Notes: generated by a model not told the origin, from the letters alone. Shown: positions 1 to 10,174, numbered from the stretch's first letter. The stretch is DNA of 64,000 nucleotides from Gemella morbillorum (GCF_900476045.1 NZ_LS483440.1:744001-808000), one strand, 5' to 3'. Program-made: numbers and translations.

Positions 1-1912
1 ACATTTCTTGCTCTAGTTCTGCTAAGTGTTCTTCTATATTATCATCAGTAATATTTGTATCTTGTACAAGTTCTACAGACTCATCTGGAAGAACTTCTTT
101 TTTCGCACTAATGCTATCTCGAATACCTTTAATAATTGTTTGTGGAGTAATTCCATGTTCTTCATTATAAGCCATTTGAATTTCTCGACGACGATTAGTT
201 TCATCTATCGCTTTACGCATACTTCGTGTAATATTATCAGCATACATTATTACACGCCCATTAGCGTTACGAGCGGCACGTCCGATTGTTTGTAATAATG
301 CCTTATCACCACGTAAAAACCCTTCTTTATCGGCATCTAATATAGCAACTAGCGATACTTCTGGAATATCAAGACCTTCACGTAATAGGTTTATTCCGAC
401 AAGAATATCAAATTTTCCAAGACGCAAGTTTCGAATTATTTCTGTACGCTCCAAAGTTTTAATATCAGAATGAAGATATTCTACTTTAAGACCATTTTCT
501 TTAAGATAAGCGGTAAGTGCTTCTGCCATTTTTTTAGTAAGTGTAGTAATAAGAACACGTTCACCTTTTTCGATGATTTTCTCCGCTTCTTTAGTTATAT
601 CAAACACTTGATCACTAACTGGTCGGACATCAATTATCGGATCAAGTAACCCAGTAGGTCGAATAATTTGTTCAGTAATTTTAGAACTATGTTCTAATTC
701 ATAATCACCAGGCGTAGCTGAAACAAAAATAGCTTGGTTTAATTTGTTTTCGAATTCTGTAAAGTTTAGTGGGCGATTGTCTAAAGCAGTAGGTAATCTA
801 AACCCATAATCTACAAGGACTTGTTTACGAGCGCGGTCTCCATTAAACATTCCTCTTACTTGAGGTAGGGTAACGTGAGATTCATCAACAACAAGTAACC
901 AATCTTTAGGGAAATAGTCTAACAATGTATAAGGAGTAGAACCAGGTTCACGCAATGTTAAATGTAGTGAATAGTTCTCTATTCCTGAACAAAATCCCAT
1001 TTCCTCCATCATTTCTAGGTCATAGTTAGTACGTTGTTCTAAACGTTGTGCTTCTAACAGTTTGTTTTCTAAATTAAAAACTTTTAGTCTATCTTCTAGT
1101 TCAGCACGAATACGTTTGATAGCTTCTTTAGTTTTTTCCTCACCTGCAACGAAGTGGCTCGCAGGATAAATAGCTATATGATTAAGTTCAGAAAGAACTT
1201 CTCCAGTAAGAGAATTGATTTCGCGGATACGTTCTATCTCATCACCAAACATTTCTATACGAACTGAATTTTCGCTTCGTGATGCAGGGAAGATTTCAAT
1301 AACATCACCACGTACTCTAAAAGTTCCACGGGTAAAATCTATATCATTACGCATATATTGAATATTAATTAATTTTTCTAATATTTTATTGCGATTAATT
1401 TCGTCTCCAACACGTAATGACAGGACAAGTGAAGAATATTCCTCTGGAGATCCAAGACCATAGATACAGCTGACACTAGAAACAATAATAACATCATCAC
1501 GGTCGAATAATGAAGATGTGGCACTGTGGCGTAGTTTATCTATTTCATCATTGACAGAAGAATCTTTCTCGATATATGTGTCAGTTGATGGAACATATGC
1601 TTCTGGTTGGAAATAATCATAGTAAGATACAAAATATTCAACACGATTATTTGGGAAAAATTCTTTTAATTCATTGTATAACTGACCAGCTAATGTTTTG
1701 TTATGAGCAAGGACAAGAGTAGGTTTACCAACATTTTTTACAATGTTAGCAATTGTAAAAGTTTTACCAGTACCTGTAGCCCCAAGAAGAGTTTGATATT
1801 TTTCACCATTATTAAGTCCCTCGGTAAGTTCACGAATAGCATTTACTTGGTCTCCTTTTGGTTCATAACTACTTTGAAGATCAAAGTCAACATGTAATCT
1901 ATTAACTTCCAA
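1..1912 (-). CDS. uvrB: UvrB excinuclease subunit (3' end cut by window)
   Basis: UvrB is the damage-verifying helicase-like subunit of UvrABC nucleotide excision repair. The minus-strand frame is open for 637 codons and runs off the window at base 1. Seen: Walker A GATGTGKT (about residues 44-51), the damage-probing beta-hairpin region [10 protein letters not shown] (about 93-102), a DESH Walker B (about 340) and helicase motif [11 protein letters not shown] (about 545). The last residues (HLAELEQEM) are the start of the C-terminal UVR motif, so only about 20-25 residues are missing. The start is a TTG at 1910-1912 with GGAG eight bases upstream; a GTG nine bases further upstream abuts the Shine-Dalgarno and is less likely. 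No ATG fits the protein start. Family identification is secure. Confidence 0.97.
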   Translation of the reverse strand, partial: MEVNRLHVDFDLQSSYEPKGDQVNAIRELTEGLNNGEKYQTLLGATGTGKTFTIANIVKNVGKPTLVLAHNKTLAGQLYNELKEFFPNNRVEYFVSYYDYFQPEAYVPSTDTYIEKDSSVNDEIDKLRHSATSSLFDRDDVIIVSSVSCIYGLGSPEEYSSLVLSLRVGDEINRNKILEKLINIQYMRNDIDFTRGTFRVRGDVIEIFPASRSENSVRIEMFGDEIERIREINSLTGEVLSELNHIAIYPASHFVAGEEKTKEAIKRIRAELEDRLKVFNLENKLLEAQRLEQRTNYDLEMMEEMGFCSGIENYSLHLTLREPGSTPYTLLDYFPKDWLLVVDESHVTLPQVRGMFNGDRARKQVLVDYGFRLPTALDNRPLNFTEFENKLNQAIFVSATPGDYELEHSSKITEQIIRPTGLLDPIIDVRPVSDQVFDITKEAEKIIEKGERVLITTLTKKMAEALTAYLKENGLKVEYLHSDIKTLERTEIIRNLRLGKFDILVGINLLREGLDIPEVSLVAILDADKEGFLRGDKALLQTIGRAARNANGRVIMYADNITRSMRKAIDETNRRREIQMAYNEEHGITPQTIIKGIRDSISAKKEVLPDESVELVQDTNITDDNIEEHLAELEQEM

Positions 1913-2109
1913 AAAATTCACTCCTTTCAAATAATTGAGGTGTTTTAAAATATATTTCTATATAATTATATAATAGAAGTACAAATAGTAAAAGTGCTTT
2001 GATTTTAATAAGAAATGAGTAGTTCAATATTTCTTGAAAAGTATATTAATATAAATTATAATGTAGGGTAATTGGAAATTTAAATTGGGTATTGGAGATT
2101 AAGGAAATT

Positions 2110-2478
2110 ATGAATATAAAAGAAGAGGTTGTACTTTTATTTGCTTTAAATGGATATTTTTTAATAGAGTTAGTACTTTTTTTAATATTAATCCGTATGT
2201 TGATAAAAAGAAAAAACAAACAAGAAAAAATATGGTTATCAAAAAAGTGGAAAATATATAATATAGTAAGTTTATTGTTAGAATGTTTTATTGTGATGCC
2301 GTGGGCATCTCTTGGCTTTTTTGTTAGTATTTTTACGACAGATGATGGAAGTACATTATTTTATTTCAAATTAAATATAGTTTTATTAGTATTAACTGCT
2401 ATAATGATAATTATAAGATTTAGTATAAGTGTAATAGGGTGGATTAAAAGAAGGAAGTATTTTAAATATAATAACTAA
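2110..2478 (+). CDS. Small hypothetical membrane protein
   Basis: I do not recognise this 122-residue protein. It has three strongly hydrophobic stretches (roughly residues 5-30, 50-75 and 85-110), a basic loop after the first one (RKNKQEK) and a basic C-terminus (RRKYFK), so it is probably an integral membrane protein. An in-frame TTG at 2092 would add six residues. I prefer ATG 2110 because AAGGA lies just upstream, although the spacing is short and the choice is uncertain. It is a single gene divergent from uvrB, with a hairpin terminator right after it. No partner suggests a function. Confidence 0.6.
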   Translation: MNIKEEVVLLFALNGYFLIELVLFLILIRMLIKRKNKQEKIWLSKKWKIYNIVSLLLECFIVMPWASLGFFVSIFTTDDGSTLFYFKLNIVLLVLTAIMIIIRFSISVIGWIKRRKYFKYNN

Positions 2479-2490
2479 TAATAAAAAGAA

Positions 2491-2525
2491 AATGCTAAGT
2501 ATCTAAACGTTACTTAGCATTTTAT
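2491..2525 (+). terminator. Hairpin terminator after the small membrane protein
   Basis: AATGCTAAGTA (2491-2501) pairs with TACTTAGCATT (2511-2521) around a 9-base loop, followed by TTTATAATT. The A-rich 5' flank means it may also stop minus-strand transcription from the permease gene. Confidence 0.75.
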
Positions 2526-2570
2526 AATTGTATATCTTGGACTCCATACGTTGTAGGGAGATAAATATAC

Positions 2571-3977
2571 TTATTTACTATTATTTTTTTTCGCAAGAAG
2601 AGGCATAATTAAACCAAGTGAGATAAGAACTATTGGTGTAATAATGTTCATTGCTGTTTGGAATGGACTTCCTGGTGTATACATTCCAGTGATACAAGCG
2701 AATGCAGTAAGGAAGAAACACCATGCTCCTAAACCAATACCAACATATTTATTTTTAACAAATTTGTATTCTGATTGGAATTTCTCTGCTGCTTTTTTCA
2801 AGAAAATATAAGCGGCAAATACCCATAAATAACGTAGAGGCATACAAACAGCGTTTAATTTAACTAACCATCTGAACAGCTCATTTACCTCTTTAATCCC
2901 AAACATCGGAATTATGATAAGGATAGATACGATTACACCAACTAGTTTTAGACCATTAGTGTAAACATCGTTTTCATTTTTAACTAGTAATTTTTTAGGT
3001 ATATATTGCTCATCAGCGCTTCCTAATAGCATACGTAATGGAGCATCGATCGAGATAATAACGATAGAAACTTGCCCGATAAAATCAACTACTGCATAAA
3101 TAACTAAGAACAAGTTACCAACGCCGTAGTAGTTACCTAATGTTTGGAATGCGTAATAAGTACCATTAGTTAGTAAATCTTTTGGAATATTATTAGTATC
3201 AAACATTAAAGCAAGTGCGAATGTTCCTAAAATAGCTGTTGTTACAACCATAAGAACTAAAGTCATCATTCCTTTCGGGAAATCAGTTGAAGGTTTTTTC
3301 ATCTTATTAACATAAGGCGAAATTTTCTCACAGCCACCGACGGCAAAGACTAAGATAGCTATTGAGGTTACATACTTAACATCGAATGTTGGCATAAATG
3401 TATCTAAAGACCAATCGATATTATAAGTTTTTGCACCCGTAATAGATGGTGCAGAAATAGCCATAAATATGAATAATAACGACATAATAAACATTGACGA
3501 ACCTGCTAATGTTGCAAGTTTTTTAATGAAGTTGATTCCTCTTGCAGCTAAAAATAACGCTACTAAGAATATTACAAGTGAAATAATTTGCACAAATGTA
3601 ATATCCATTTTACTAATGCGGTTATCTCTGTATATAGCCCAACTGAATGCCGCAATAATACGTGATGGTTTTTGAGAAATATAAGGCATATGAACTACCC
3701 ATATTGTCCAACCTGCATAGTAAGCTAATAATTTACTGTGTGTTTCGCTAATCCAAGAACTAACACCTCCACCAGCGTCTTTGAATGTAGATCCTAGTTC
3801 CCCAACAATAAGTGAATATGGAATAAAGTAAATAGCAAATATTAAAACCCATGAGAAAATAGATTTAAGCCCGCCAAATTCCGAGTAACCGTTAACGATG
3901 TTACCAAATGCCCAAACAGTAGAGAAGGCCATAAAAGCTAATGTATACCAAAATATCTTTTTAGCTTCTTTCTCCAT
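2571..3977 (-). CDS. APC-family amino acid permease (YjeM/GadC-like)
   Basis: A 468-residue polytopic protein with about 12 hydrophobic segments. The N-terminal segment (AFGNIVNGY) and the motif GELGSTFKDAGGGVSSW (about residues 60-76) fit the amino acid-polyamine-organocation superfamily, in the branch that includes the glutamate/GABA antiporter-like YjeM proteins. It would exchange or import amino acids across the cytoplasmic membrane; the substrate cannot be read from sequence. The start ATG has an excellent AGGAGG. The gene is monocistronic, with a structured leader upstream (hairpin 4012-4032 and a 12-bp dyad 4049-4099) that may be regulatory. Family call is firm, substrate is not. Confidence 0.85.
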   Translation of the reverse strand: MEKEAKKIFWYTLAFMAFSTVWAFGNIVNGYSEFGGLKSIFSWVLIFAIYFIPYSLIVGELGSTFKDAGGGVSSWISETHSKLLAYYAGWTIWVVHMPYISQKPSRIIAAFSWAIYRDNRISKMDITFVQIISLVIFLVALFLAARGINFIKKLATLAGSSMFIMSLLFIFMAISAPSITGAKTYNIDWSLDTFMPTFDVKYVTSIAILVFAVGGCEKISPYVNKMKKPSTDFPKGMMTLVLMVVTTAILGTFALALMFDTNNIPKDLLTNGTYYAFQTLGNYYGVGNLFLVIYAVVDFIGQVSIVIISIDAPLRMLLGSADEQYIPKKLLVKNENDVYTNGLKLVGVIVSILIIIPMFGIKEVNELFRWLVKLNAVCMPLRYLWVFAAYIFLKKAAEKFQSEYKFVKNKYVGIGLGAWCFFLTAFACITGMYTPGSPFQTAMNIITPIVLISLGLIMPLLAKKNNSK

Positions 3978-4011
3978 AATAATTTTCCTCCTGTATATAT
4001 TTAATTTTTAT

Positions 4012-4099
4012 TTTTTGCGTTATCCGCAAAAATAATATTAGCACAATATATTGAAATATTCAAGTAATATTATTGATATTATATGGTAATATTTCAATA
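4012..4099 (-). promoter_or_regulatory. Dyad-rich leader upstream of the permease
   Basis: The 402-base gap 3978-4379 has no gene. It contains a perfect 8-bp hairpin, TTTTTGCG/CGCAAAAA (4012-4019 and 4025-4032), and a perfect 12-bp inverted repeat, TATTGAAATATT (4049-4060) with AATATTTCAATA (4088-4099). On the minus strand both lie upstream of the permease start and could be regulator sites. 4100-4335 is AT-rich with nothing convincing. Confidence 0.4.
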
Positions 4100-4336
4100 A
4101 TTAAGTCCTTGAAAATAAGCAATAATATTAACATGAAAATAATGAAAACAATGTGTAAATATCAATTCATAATTAAGTGCAAAACATAGCTAAGAAGAAT
4201 AAATTTTTAATATTATTATATAAGTTTAGTTATATTTTAAACATATACTATAAAAACATTTTATAGATGTAAACAATGACTTAACTAAAGGTTCAACATG
4301 CAACGCTATTGAACTACCAGAAGCAAAATAATAAAC

Positions 4337-4370
4337 AAAAGAGACTAAAAAATTATTTTTAGTCTCTTTC
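4337..4370 (-). terminator. Terminator of prmA
   Basis: AAGAGACTAAAAA (4341-4353) and TTTTTAGTCTCTT (4358-4370) form a perfect 13-bp stem with a four-base loop. Reading the minus strand, it sits directly after the prmA stop and is followed by TTTTGTTTATT. Confidence 0.85.
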
Positions 4371-4379
4371 TAATTAACT

Positions 4380-5315
4380 TTATTTAGTTACAACAAATGA
4401 GTACCATTCGTTATCTGAAGTTTCTTCAACAAGTTTAAAACCTTGTTCTAACATTTTTTCTAGTAATTCATCTTTTTTATCTTTGATGATTCCAGAAGTG
4501 ATGAAGTATCCGCCATCTTCAAGTAGTTTATAAGCATCTTTCAACATAAGTTCAATAATATGAGCTAATATATTAGCAACTATAACATCATATTTTTTTG
4601 TTTCTTTAGTAAGAAGGCTAGCTTCCTCAACTTCAATACGATTTTCAAGATTATTAAGGGCGAAATTTTCACGAGAAACGTCAACAGCAAGTTTATCAAG
4701 ATCAACAGCTTTAAGACTACCGTCAGTTAGGTAACTGGCTGCAATACTTAGAATACCACTTCCGCAACCTACATCGATAACATTATCATGAGGTTTAACA
4801 TATTTTTCTAAGTTTTTAATACAAAGAGAAGTAGTCTCATGCCCACCAGTACCAAAAGCCATACCAGGATCAATATTGATTACATATTTATCTTCCTCAT
4901 TCTCATACTTGCGCCAAGTTGGTACAATTACAAATTTTTCTCCGATATTAAGAATATCGAAATAATCCTTCCAAGAATTTTCCCAATCGCTATCTTGAAT
5001 AGTAGTAGTTTCGATTTTGAAGAATTCTCCAATATTAATATTTTTTCCTAATTGTTCTAATTCATCTTTAAAACGATTAAAAGTTTCATCATCAAAGTTT
5101 AGTTCATTAATATATCCTTTAACTATAACTCCAATTTCTGGATAATCAGTTGGACTAAGTTCAACAATAGTACCAAAGTCATCGTGTAGATTTTCTTCTA
5201 GTGTAGTAGGGTCTTCGATAGCAACACCAGTAGAACCATAATCTAACAAAATAGATTCAACTATTTCACTAGCTTCGTTAGTAGTGTGAATTGTAATTTC
5301 AATCCAATTTTCCAT
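4380..5315 (-). CDS. prmA: Ribosomal protein L11 methyltransferase
   Basis: PrmA trimethylates ribosomal protein L11 using S-adenosylmethionine. The 311-residue length is typical. The C-terminal Rossmann methyltransferase domain carries the SAM-binding motif DVGCGSGIL (about residues 177-185), preceded by the PrmA signature FGTGGHETT (about 153-161), and followed by VANILAHI, the N-P/I-L region that contacts substrate. The N-terminal 60-100 residues form the L11-recognition domain. I place the start at ATG 5315, with GAGGT upstream. An in-frame GTG at 5327 lies inside that Shine-Dalgarno and is unlikely. Monocistronic here, with its own terminator. Confidence 0.95.
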   Translation of the reverse strand: MENWIEITIHTTNEASEIVESILLDYGSTGVAIEDPTTLEENLHDDFGTIVELSPTDYPEIGVIVKGYINELNFDDETFNRFKDELEQLGKNINIGEFFKIETTTIQDSDWENSWKDYFDILNIGEKFVIVPTWRKYENEEDKYVINIDPGMAFGTGGHETTSLCIKNLEKYVKPHDNVIDVGCGSGILSIAASYLTDGSLKAVDLDKLAVDVSRENFALNNLENRIEVEEASLLTKETKKYDVIVANILAHIIELMLKDAYKLLEDGGYFITSGIIKDKKDELLEKMLEQGFKLVEETSDNEWYSFVVTK

Positions 5316-5498
5316 TTTATACCTCACAAATATTTTAAATTTTATATTATAGTCTAAAATTAAAAAGAATCAAACTATTAATAGGGTTAATTAGAATATA
5401 AAATAATATAATTTTGTTATTAAATTCTATGTAATATATCTACATATATTACACTATTTATACTTTTTAATCAAACAAAAAATTTAAAAATATGTTGA

Positions 5499-5527
5499 TT
5501 GACAGGTATTGTAAAAGTTGTTATAAT
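5499..5527 (+). promoter_or_regulatory. Sigma-A promoter of the isochorismatase-like gene
   Basis: TTGACA (5499-5504), 17-base spacer, TATAAT (5522-5527), both perfect consensus, 34 bases before the chosen ATG. Confidence 0.85.
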
Positions 5528-5561
5528 TTTTACAAATAATGGACTCCAAAGGAGAATAAAT

Positions 5562-6086
5562 ATGATGGAAGCATTGATTGTTATTGATATTCAGGAAGGA
5601 TTAATTAACCTTGGCCCTGCTAATAAAGAGAATTATATTAAGAAAGTGAAGGAAACTATTTCGAGTTTTGAAGAAGCTGGTAGAGATATTATTTATATCC
5701 GCCATACAGAATCTGAAGGTTTTCTTTCAGAAGGGGACCAAAGCTGGTTAATATATCACGAATTAAGTCCACGACCTCAGGACAAAATTTTTAATAAAAA
5801 TTTTAACTCTATATTCAAAAAAACAGATGTAAAAGCTTACCTTGATAGTAAAGGAATTAAGAGTTATACTATGGTGGGGATGCAAGCAGAGTTTTGTATT
5901 GATACCTCATTAAAAATTGGTTTTGAGTATGGCTTTGAACAAGTTTTAGTGAGAGATGCTATCACAACTTTTGATAATAATCATTTAAAAGCACAGCAAA
6001 TTATTGACTTTTATCAAGATTATATTTGGAATAATCGCTTTGCGAAAGTTCTAGATATTGAAGATGTAAAAAAGCTTCTAAATTAA
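5562..6086 (+). CDS. Isochorismatase-family cysteine hydrolase
   Basis: A 174-residue cysteine hydrolase of the isochorismatase/nicotinamidase superfamily. Seen: N-terminal LIVIDIQEG with the catalytic Asp (D9), and MVGMQAEFCIDTS with the nucleophilic Cys (C112); a family Lys is expected near the KNFNSIF segment. Members hydrolyse amides or enol ethers such as nicotinamide, ureidoacrylate or isochorismate, and the substrate cannot be deduced here. The start is ATG 5562 (a second ATG follows immediately) with AAAGGAG seven bases upstream. The frame extends to 5499, but that part overlaps the consensus promoter and is not translated. Single gene. Confidence 0.88.
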   Translation: MMEALIVIDIQEGLINLGPANKENYIKKVKETISSFEEAGRDIIYIRHTESEGFLSEGDQSWLIYHELSPRPQDKIFNKNFNSIFKKTDVKAYLDSKGIKSYTMVGMQAEFCIDTSLKIGFEYGFEQVLVRDAITTFDNNHLKAQQIIDFYQDYIWNNRFAKVLDIEDVKKLLN

Positions 6087-6440
6087 AGAAATAATGTATA
6101 AGGAAGTATATTAAGTACTAAAAAATAAAATTAGTAAAAAATTAATTAACTATGATAAATATTAAGTAATTTATCAACACTCAGACGTACTTATAGAAGA
6201 TTTTTATATGTAATTAACTTTACGAAAACAGCTTGACAAAATAATTTTGTGTGTTGTTTCTAAAAGAATGAATAACCTTAATGAATAAGGAGAAAATAAT
6301 ATTAATGTTTCAATATAAATAACTAAATAATTTTGGAAAATATATACACTTAGAAACTAATACGTTTTATGTAAAAACTAAGTTTAATAAAAATATAAAA
6401 GTAAACTATAAATGATATTTGTGTAAGTTCTGTAATTTCC
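6087..6440 (+). other. AT-rich intergenic stretch with no gene seen
   Basis: About 350 bases with stops in all frames. A TTGACA near 6234 has no good -10 partner. An AAGGAG near 6289 precedes only a very short open frame. I see no terminator or recognisable gene. Confidence 0.5.
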
Positions 6441-6469
6441 TTGACATTATAGGCTGTATAGTATATTAT
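6441..6469 (+). promoter_or_regulatory. Promoter of the gatCAB T-box transcript
   Basis: TTGACA (6441-6446), exactly 17 bases, TATTAT (6464-6469). Transcription would start near 6476, just before the T-box stem I. Confidence 0.85.
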
Positions 6470-6489
6470 TATAAGATAACCGTAACAAA

Positions 6490-6703
6490 TTTAGTAAAAA
6501 GACTTTTATTTCATGTTTCTATTATAGAAGAGAGTTTAATCCGTAGGCTGAAAGATTAAATATAAATGATTGAAATAAGCAACACTTTTTATAAAATAAA
6601 ATATACTTTATTGAGGTATCGGTATTCTGATATGAATTAGGGTGGCACCACGAAATTAGTAATCGTCCCATATAGTTTTAATTAACTATGTGGGACTTTT
6701 TAA
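6490..6703 (+). promoter_or_regulatory. T-box riboswitch of gatCAB, probable tRNA-Asn (AAC) specifier
   Basis: The 14-base T-box AGGGTGGCACCACG is at 6639-6652. It is followed by a terminator stem GTCCCATATAGTT / AACTATGTGGGAC (6665-6696) and a T tract. Stem I folds with AAAAAG (6496-6501) pairing CTTTTT (6585-6590), and TTATTTCA (6506-6513) pairing TGAAATAA (6571-6578). The internal loop left on the 3' side reads GCAACA, putting AAC (6581-6583, then A) in the specifier position. Distal-loop sequence GGCTGAAAG is at 6546-6554. Uncharged tRNA would antiterminate and raise GatCAB. The T-box call is secure; the specifier is my folding by eye. Confidence 0.92.
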
Positions 6704-6805
6704 TTTATATAAATGGAAAAAATCTTGATAGCATTACCTAATTAATAATAGACTTTATGCTAAAATAAAGTAAATGAAAAACAATACAAAATTGGAGGAA
6801 CATAT

Positions 6806-7096
6806 ATGTCAACAATTACAAGAGAACAAGTAAATCATATTGCACATCTTTCAAGATTAGAAATCAAAGAAGAGGAAGTTGCAGGATACATTGAAAAATT
6901 AGAAAAAGTTGTAGATTTATTCAACGAAGTAAACAGTGCACCAACAGAAAATGTAAAACCAACATATCACGTTTTAGACTTAGTGAATGTTTTCCGTGAG
7001 GATGTAGCAGAGCCTGGAATGGATAGAGAAGAAGTTCTTAAAAATGCTCACGAAACAGAAGCAGGACAATTCAAAGTACCTACTATCATAGATTAA
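6806..7096 (+). CDS. gatC: Asp/Glu-tRNA amidotransferase subunit C
   Basis: GatC (96 residues) is the small belt subunit that holds GatA and GatB together in the tRNA-dependent amidotransferase. Seen: the family start REQVNHIAHLSRLEI and the middle EKVVDLFNEVN, then PTYH-x-LDLVNVFREDV near the end, which is typical. The start ATG follows TTGGAGG. It is the first gene of gatCAB, read from the T-box leader; gatA begins 18 bases after its stop with its own AAGGAG. Confidence 0.96.
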   Translation: MSTITREQVNHIAHLSRLEIKEEEVAGYIEKLEKVVDLFNEVNSAPTENVKPTYHVLDLVNVFREDVAEPGMDREEVLKNAHETEAGQFKVPTIID

Positions 7097-7114
7097 TAAT
7101 AAGGAGATAATTTG

Positions 7115-8572
7115 ATGAGTTTAATACATGAATCAATAGAAAGTTTAGAACTTAAACTGAAAAACAAAGAAATTAAACCAAGTGATTTAGTAAAAGAATC
7201 ATTAGACAGAATTAAAGCAACTGAAGAAAAAGTTGGATCTTTTATTACAGTTACAGAAGAGATTGCACTTAAACAAGCAGAAGCTATGGATAAACTCCAA
7301 GAAAGTGGGCAAGCAACTGGAAAATTATTCGGTATTCCTATGGGAATCAAAGATAATATCGTAACAAAAGATATCCAAACAACATGTGCATCAAAAATTT
7401 TGGAAGGATTTAATCCAATTTATGATGCGACAGTAATGAATAAACTTAATGCGGAAAATCCAATCCTTATGGGGAAACTAAACATGGACGAGTTCGCGAT
7501 GGGAGGATCTACAGAAAACTCTTATTACAAACTTACTCGTAACCCGCATGACTTAGATGCAGTACCTGGAGGATCAAGTGGTGGTAGTGCGACAGCTATA
7601 GCTGCAGGGCAAGTTAGCTTTACACTAGGAAGTGATACTGGTGGATCAGTACGTCAACCAGCATCATACTGTGGTGTTGTTGGACTTAAACCAACATACG
7701 GACGTGTATCACGTTTTGGTCTTGTTGCCTTTGCATCATCTCTTGACCAAATCGGGCCAATGACACGTACAGTAAAAGACAATGCACGCGTATTAGAAAT
7801 CATCTCTGGATTAGATGCTCATGATATGACGAGTGCACCAGTAGAAGTACCAGAATTCAGCAAAATTATTACTGGAGATATTAAAGGTAAAAAAATTGCC
7901 CTTCCGAAAGAATACTTTGGTGCAGGAATTGATGAAGATGTTAAAAAAGCAGTTCTTGATGGTGTAAAATACCTAGAAAGTCAGGGAGCAATAGTAGAAG
8001 AAGTAAGCCTTCCAAATACAGACTATGCTATCTCAACATACTACATTATCGCATCAGCTGAAGCAAGTTCGAACCTTTCACGTTTTGACGGAATTCGCTA
8101 TGGATACAGAAGTCCAAATGCAACTAACTTAGAAGAAATCTACAAAAAAACTCGTGGAGAGGGATTCGGTGCTGAGGTTAAACGTCGTATTATGTTAGGA
8201 ACATATGTATTATCTTCAGGATATTACGATGCATACTACAAAAAAGCACAACAGGTTCGTACTTTAATCAAAGAAGATTTCGATAGAGTATTCAAAGAAT
8301 ATGATGTAATCATCGGACCAACAGCTCCAACAGTTGCATTCAATATCGGAGAAGAAATCGGAGACCCAGTTACAATGTACGCAAATGATATACTGACTAT
8401 TCCAGTTAACATGGCTGGACTACCAGGATTAAGCATTCCATGTGGATTTAAAGGTAAACGTCCAATCGGTATGCAATTAATCGCAAAACCATTCGCAGAA
8501 TCAACATTGTATGATGTAGCGTACAACTTCGAACAACACTACAACTTACACGATAAAAAAATAGAATTATAA
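7115..8572 (+). CDS. gatA: Asp/Glu-tRNA amidotransferase subunit A
   Basis: GatA is the amidase that releases ammonia from glutamine (or asparagine) and passes it to GatB to amidate Glu-tRNA(Gln) or Asp-tRNA(Asn). The protein has 485 residues. The Ser-cisSer-Lys catalytic triad of the amidase signature family is intact: K79 (GIKDN), S154 (GGSSGGS) and S178 (TGGSVRQP). These fall at the same numbers as in well-studied staphylococcal GatA. The start is ATG 7115 with AAGGAG eight bases upstream; a TTG one codon earlier is possible. It is followed 13 bases later by gatB. Confidence 0.97.
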   Translation: MSLIHESIESLELKLKNKEIKPSDLVKESLDRIKATEEKVGSFITVTEEIALKQAEAMDKLQESGQATGKLFGIPMGIKDNIVTKDIQTTCASKILEGFNPIYDATVMNKLNAENPILMGKLNMDEFAMGGSTENSYYKLTRNPHDLDAVPGGSSGGSATAIAAGQVSFTLGSDTGGSVRQPASYCGVVGLKPTYGRVSRFGLVAFASSLDQIGPMTRTVKDNARVLEIISGLDAHDMTSAPVEVPEFSKIITGDIKGKKIALPKEYFGAGIDEDVKKAVLDGVKYLESQGAIVEEVSLPNTDYAISTYYIIASAEASSNLSRFDGIRYGYRSPNATNLEEIYKKTRGEGFGAEVKRRIMLGTYVLSSGYYDAYYKKAQQVRTLIKEDFDRVFKEYDVIIGPTAPTVAFNIGEEIGDPVTMYANDILTIPVNMAGLPGLSIPCGFKGKRPIGMQLIAKPFAESTLYDVAYNFEQHYNLHDKKIEL

Positions 8573-8585
8573 TAGGAGAAACAAG

Positions 8586-10013
8586 ATGCATTTTGAAACA
8601 GTAATTGGACTAGAAGTCCATGTAGAATTAAAAACAGATTCAAAAATATTTTCACCATCTCCAGCTCACTTTGGTGCAGAACCGAATACTAACACTAACG
8701 TAATCGACTTAGGATACCCTGGGGTACTTCCAGTGGTAAACAAAAGAGCGGTAGAATGGGGAATGAAAGCTGCAATGGCTCTTAACATGACAGTAGCTCG
8801 CGAGTCAAAATTTGATAGAAAAAACTACTTCTATCCAGATAACCCGAAAGCATACCAAATCTCTCAATTCGATCAACCAATCGGGGAAAACGGATGGATT
8901 GATATCGAAGTAAACGGAGAAACAAAACGTATCGGTATTACACGTGCTCACCTTGAAGAAGATGCTGGTAAACTAACTCACAAAAATGGTTATTCACTAG
9001 TAGACCTTAACCGTCAAGGAACACCTCTTATCGAAATCGTATCTGAGCCAGATATTAGAACACCAGAAGAAGCATATGCTTACTTAGAAAAACTACGTTC
9101 AATTATTCAATATATCGAAGTATCAGACGTTAAGATGGAAGAAGGATCTATGCGTTGTGACGCGAATATTTCTATTCGTCCTTATGGTCAAGATAAATTT
9201 GGTACAAAAACAGAGCTTAAAAACTTAAACTCATTTACTTTCGTAAGAAAAGGTCTTGAGTATGAAGAAAAACGTCAAGAACAAGTAATCCTATCAGGAG
9301 GAAAAATCGAGCAAGAAACACGTCGTTTCGATGAAACAACAGGAACTACAAAACTAATGCGTGTTAAAGAAGGTTCTGATGATTACCGTTACTTCCCAGA
9401 GCCAGATATCGTACCTATGATTATCTCTGATGAATGGATGGAAGAAGTAAGAAAAACTATCCCAGAACTTCCAGATGCTCGTCAAAAAAGATACCAAGAA
9501 GAACTTGGACTACCAGCATATGACGCACACGTACTGACGCTAACAAAAGAAATGTCAGATATGTTTGAAAAAACTGTATCATTAGGAGCTGATGCAAAAT
9601 TAGCATCTAACTATCTAATGGTAGATGTGAATGCTTATTTAAATAAAGTTCAAAAAGAACTTAGCGAAACTGAACTTACTGCAGAAGGTTTAGCAGGAAT
9701 GATTAAACTAATTACTGATGGAACAATCTCAAGTAAAATCGCGAAAAAAGTATTTGCAGAACTTATCGAACACGGTGGAGATGCTGCACAAATCGTTAAA
9801 GAAAAAGGTCTTGTACAAGTATCAGATAGCGGACAACTACTTGCTTGGGTTAACGAAGCATTAGATAACAATCCAAAATCTATCGAAGACTACAAAAACG
9901 GACGCGACCGTGCTATTGGTTTCTTAGTAGGACAAATTATGAAAGCTTCTAAAGGACAAGCCAACCCACAAATGATTAACAAAATGCTATTAGAAGAAAT
10001 AGTGAAAAGATAA
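8586..10013 (+). CDS. gatB: Asp/Glu-tRNA amidotransferase subunit B
   Basis: GatB (475 residues) binds the mischarged tRNA, activates its side-chain carboxylate with ATP and adds the ammonia channelled from GatA. Seen: N-terminal [10 protein letters not shown], the cradle-domain motifs [17 protein letters not shown] and [24 protein letters not shown], the [18 protein letters not shown] segment, and the C-terminal YqeY-like tail ending in [16 protein letters not shown]. Length is normal. It is the last gene of the operon, closed by a strong terminator. Confidence 0.97.
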   Translation: MHFETVIGLEVHVELKTDSKIFSPSPAHFGAEPNTNTNVIDLGYPGVLPVVNKRAVEWGMKAAMALNMTVARESKFDRKNYFYPDNPKAYQISQFDQPIGENGWIDIEVNGETKRIGITRAHLEEDAGKLTHKNGYSLVDLNRQGTPLIEIVSEPDIRTPEEAYAYLEKLRSIIQYIEVSDVKMEEGSMRCDANISIRPYGQDKFGTKTELKNLNSFTFVRKGLEYEEKRQEQVILSGGKIEQETRRFDETTGTTKLMRVKEGSDDYRYFPEPDIVPMIISDEWMEEVRKTIPELPDARQKRYQEELGLPAYDAHVLTLTKEMSDMFEKTVSLGADAKLASNYLMVDVNAYLNKVQKELSETELTAEGLAGMIKLITDGTISSKIAKKVFAELIEHGGDAAQIVKEKGLVQVSDSGQLLAWVNEALDNNPKSIEDYKNGRDRAIGFLVGQIMKASKGQANPQMINKMLLEEIVKR

Positions 10014-10029
10014 TAAAATATAAAAATAG

Positions 10030-10061
10030 CCTCAGAACATCATAAGTGTTCTGAGGTTTTT
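10030..10061 (+). terminator. Terminator of gatCAB
   Basis: CCTCAGAACA (10030-10039) and TGTTCTGAGG (10047-10056) form a perfect 10-bp stem with a 7-base loop, followed by five T. Confidence 0.92.
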
Positions 10062-10114
10062 ATAGTGGAAATAAATAGATGCTAATAAAATGGCTAATAT
10101 ATGGAGGAGTGAAT

Positions 10115-10153
10115 ATGAAAGATGAAATTTTTAATTTAATATTGCTTTTTTAG
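10115..10153 (+). CDS. Possible 12-codon peptide or gene remnant
   Basis: ATG 10115 opens a 12-codon frame (MKDEIFNLILLF) that ends at TAG 10151-10153, with GGAGGAG at good spacing. The good Shine-Dalgarno before such a short frame could mark a leader peptide or the stub of a lost gene at the left edge of the accessory island. Weak evidence either way. Confidence 0.2.
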   Translation: MKDEIFNLILLF

Positions 10154-10174
10154 TCACATACTGCTGAATATATT

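Noticed and set aside
1703-1897. Plus-strand frame opposite uvrB
   Set aside because: It is antisense to conserved UvrB motifs, including Walker A, and its product has no recognisable features.
5499-5561. Longer start for the isochorismatase-like gene
   Set aside because: The extra codons coincide with a perfect TTGACA-17-TATAAT promoter, and ATG 5562 has an ideal RBS.
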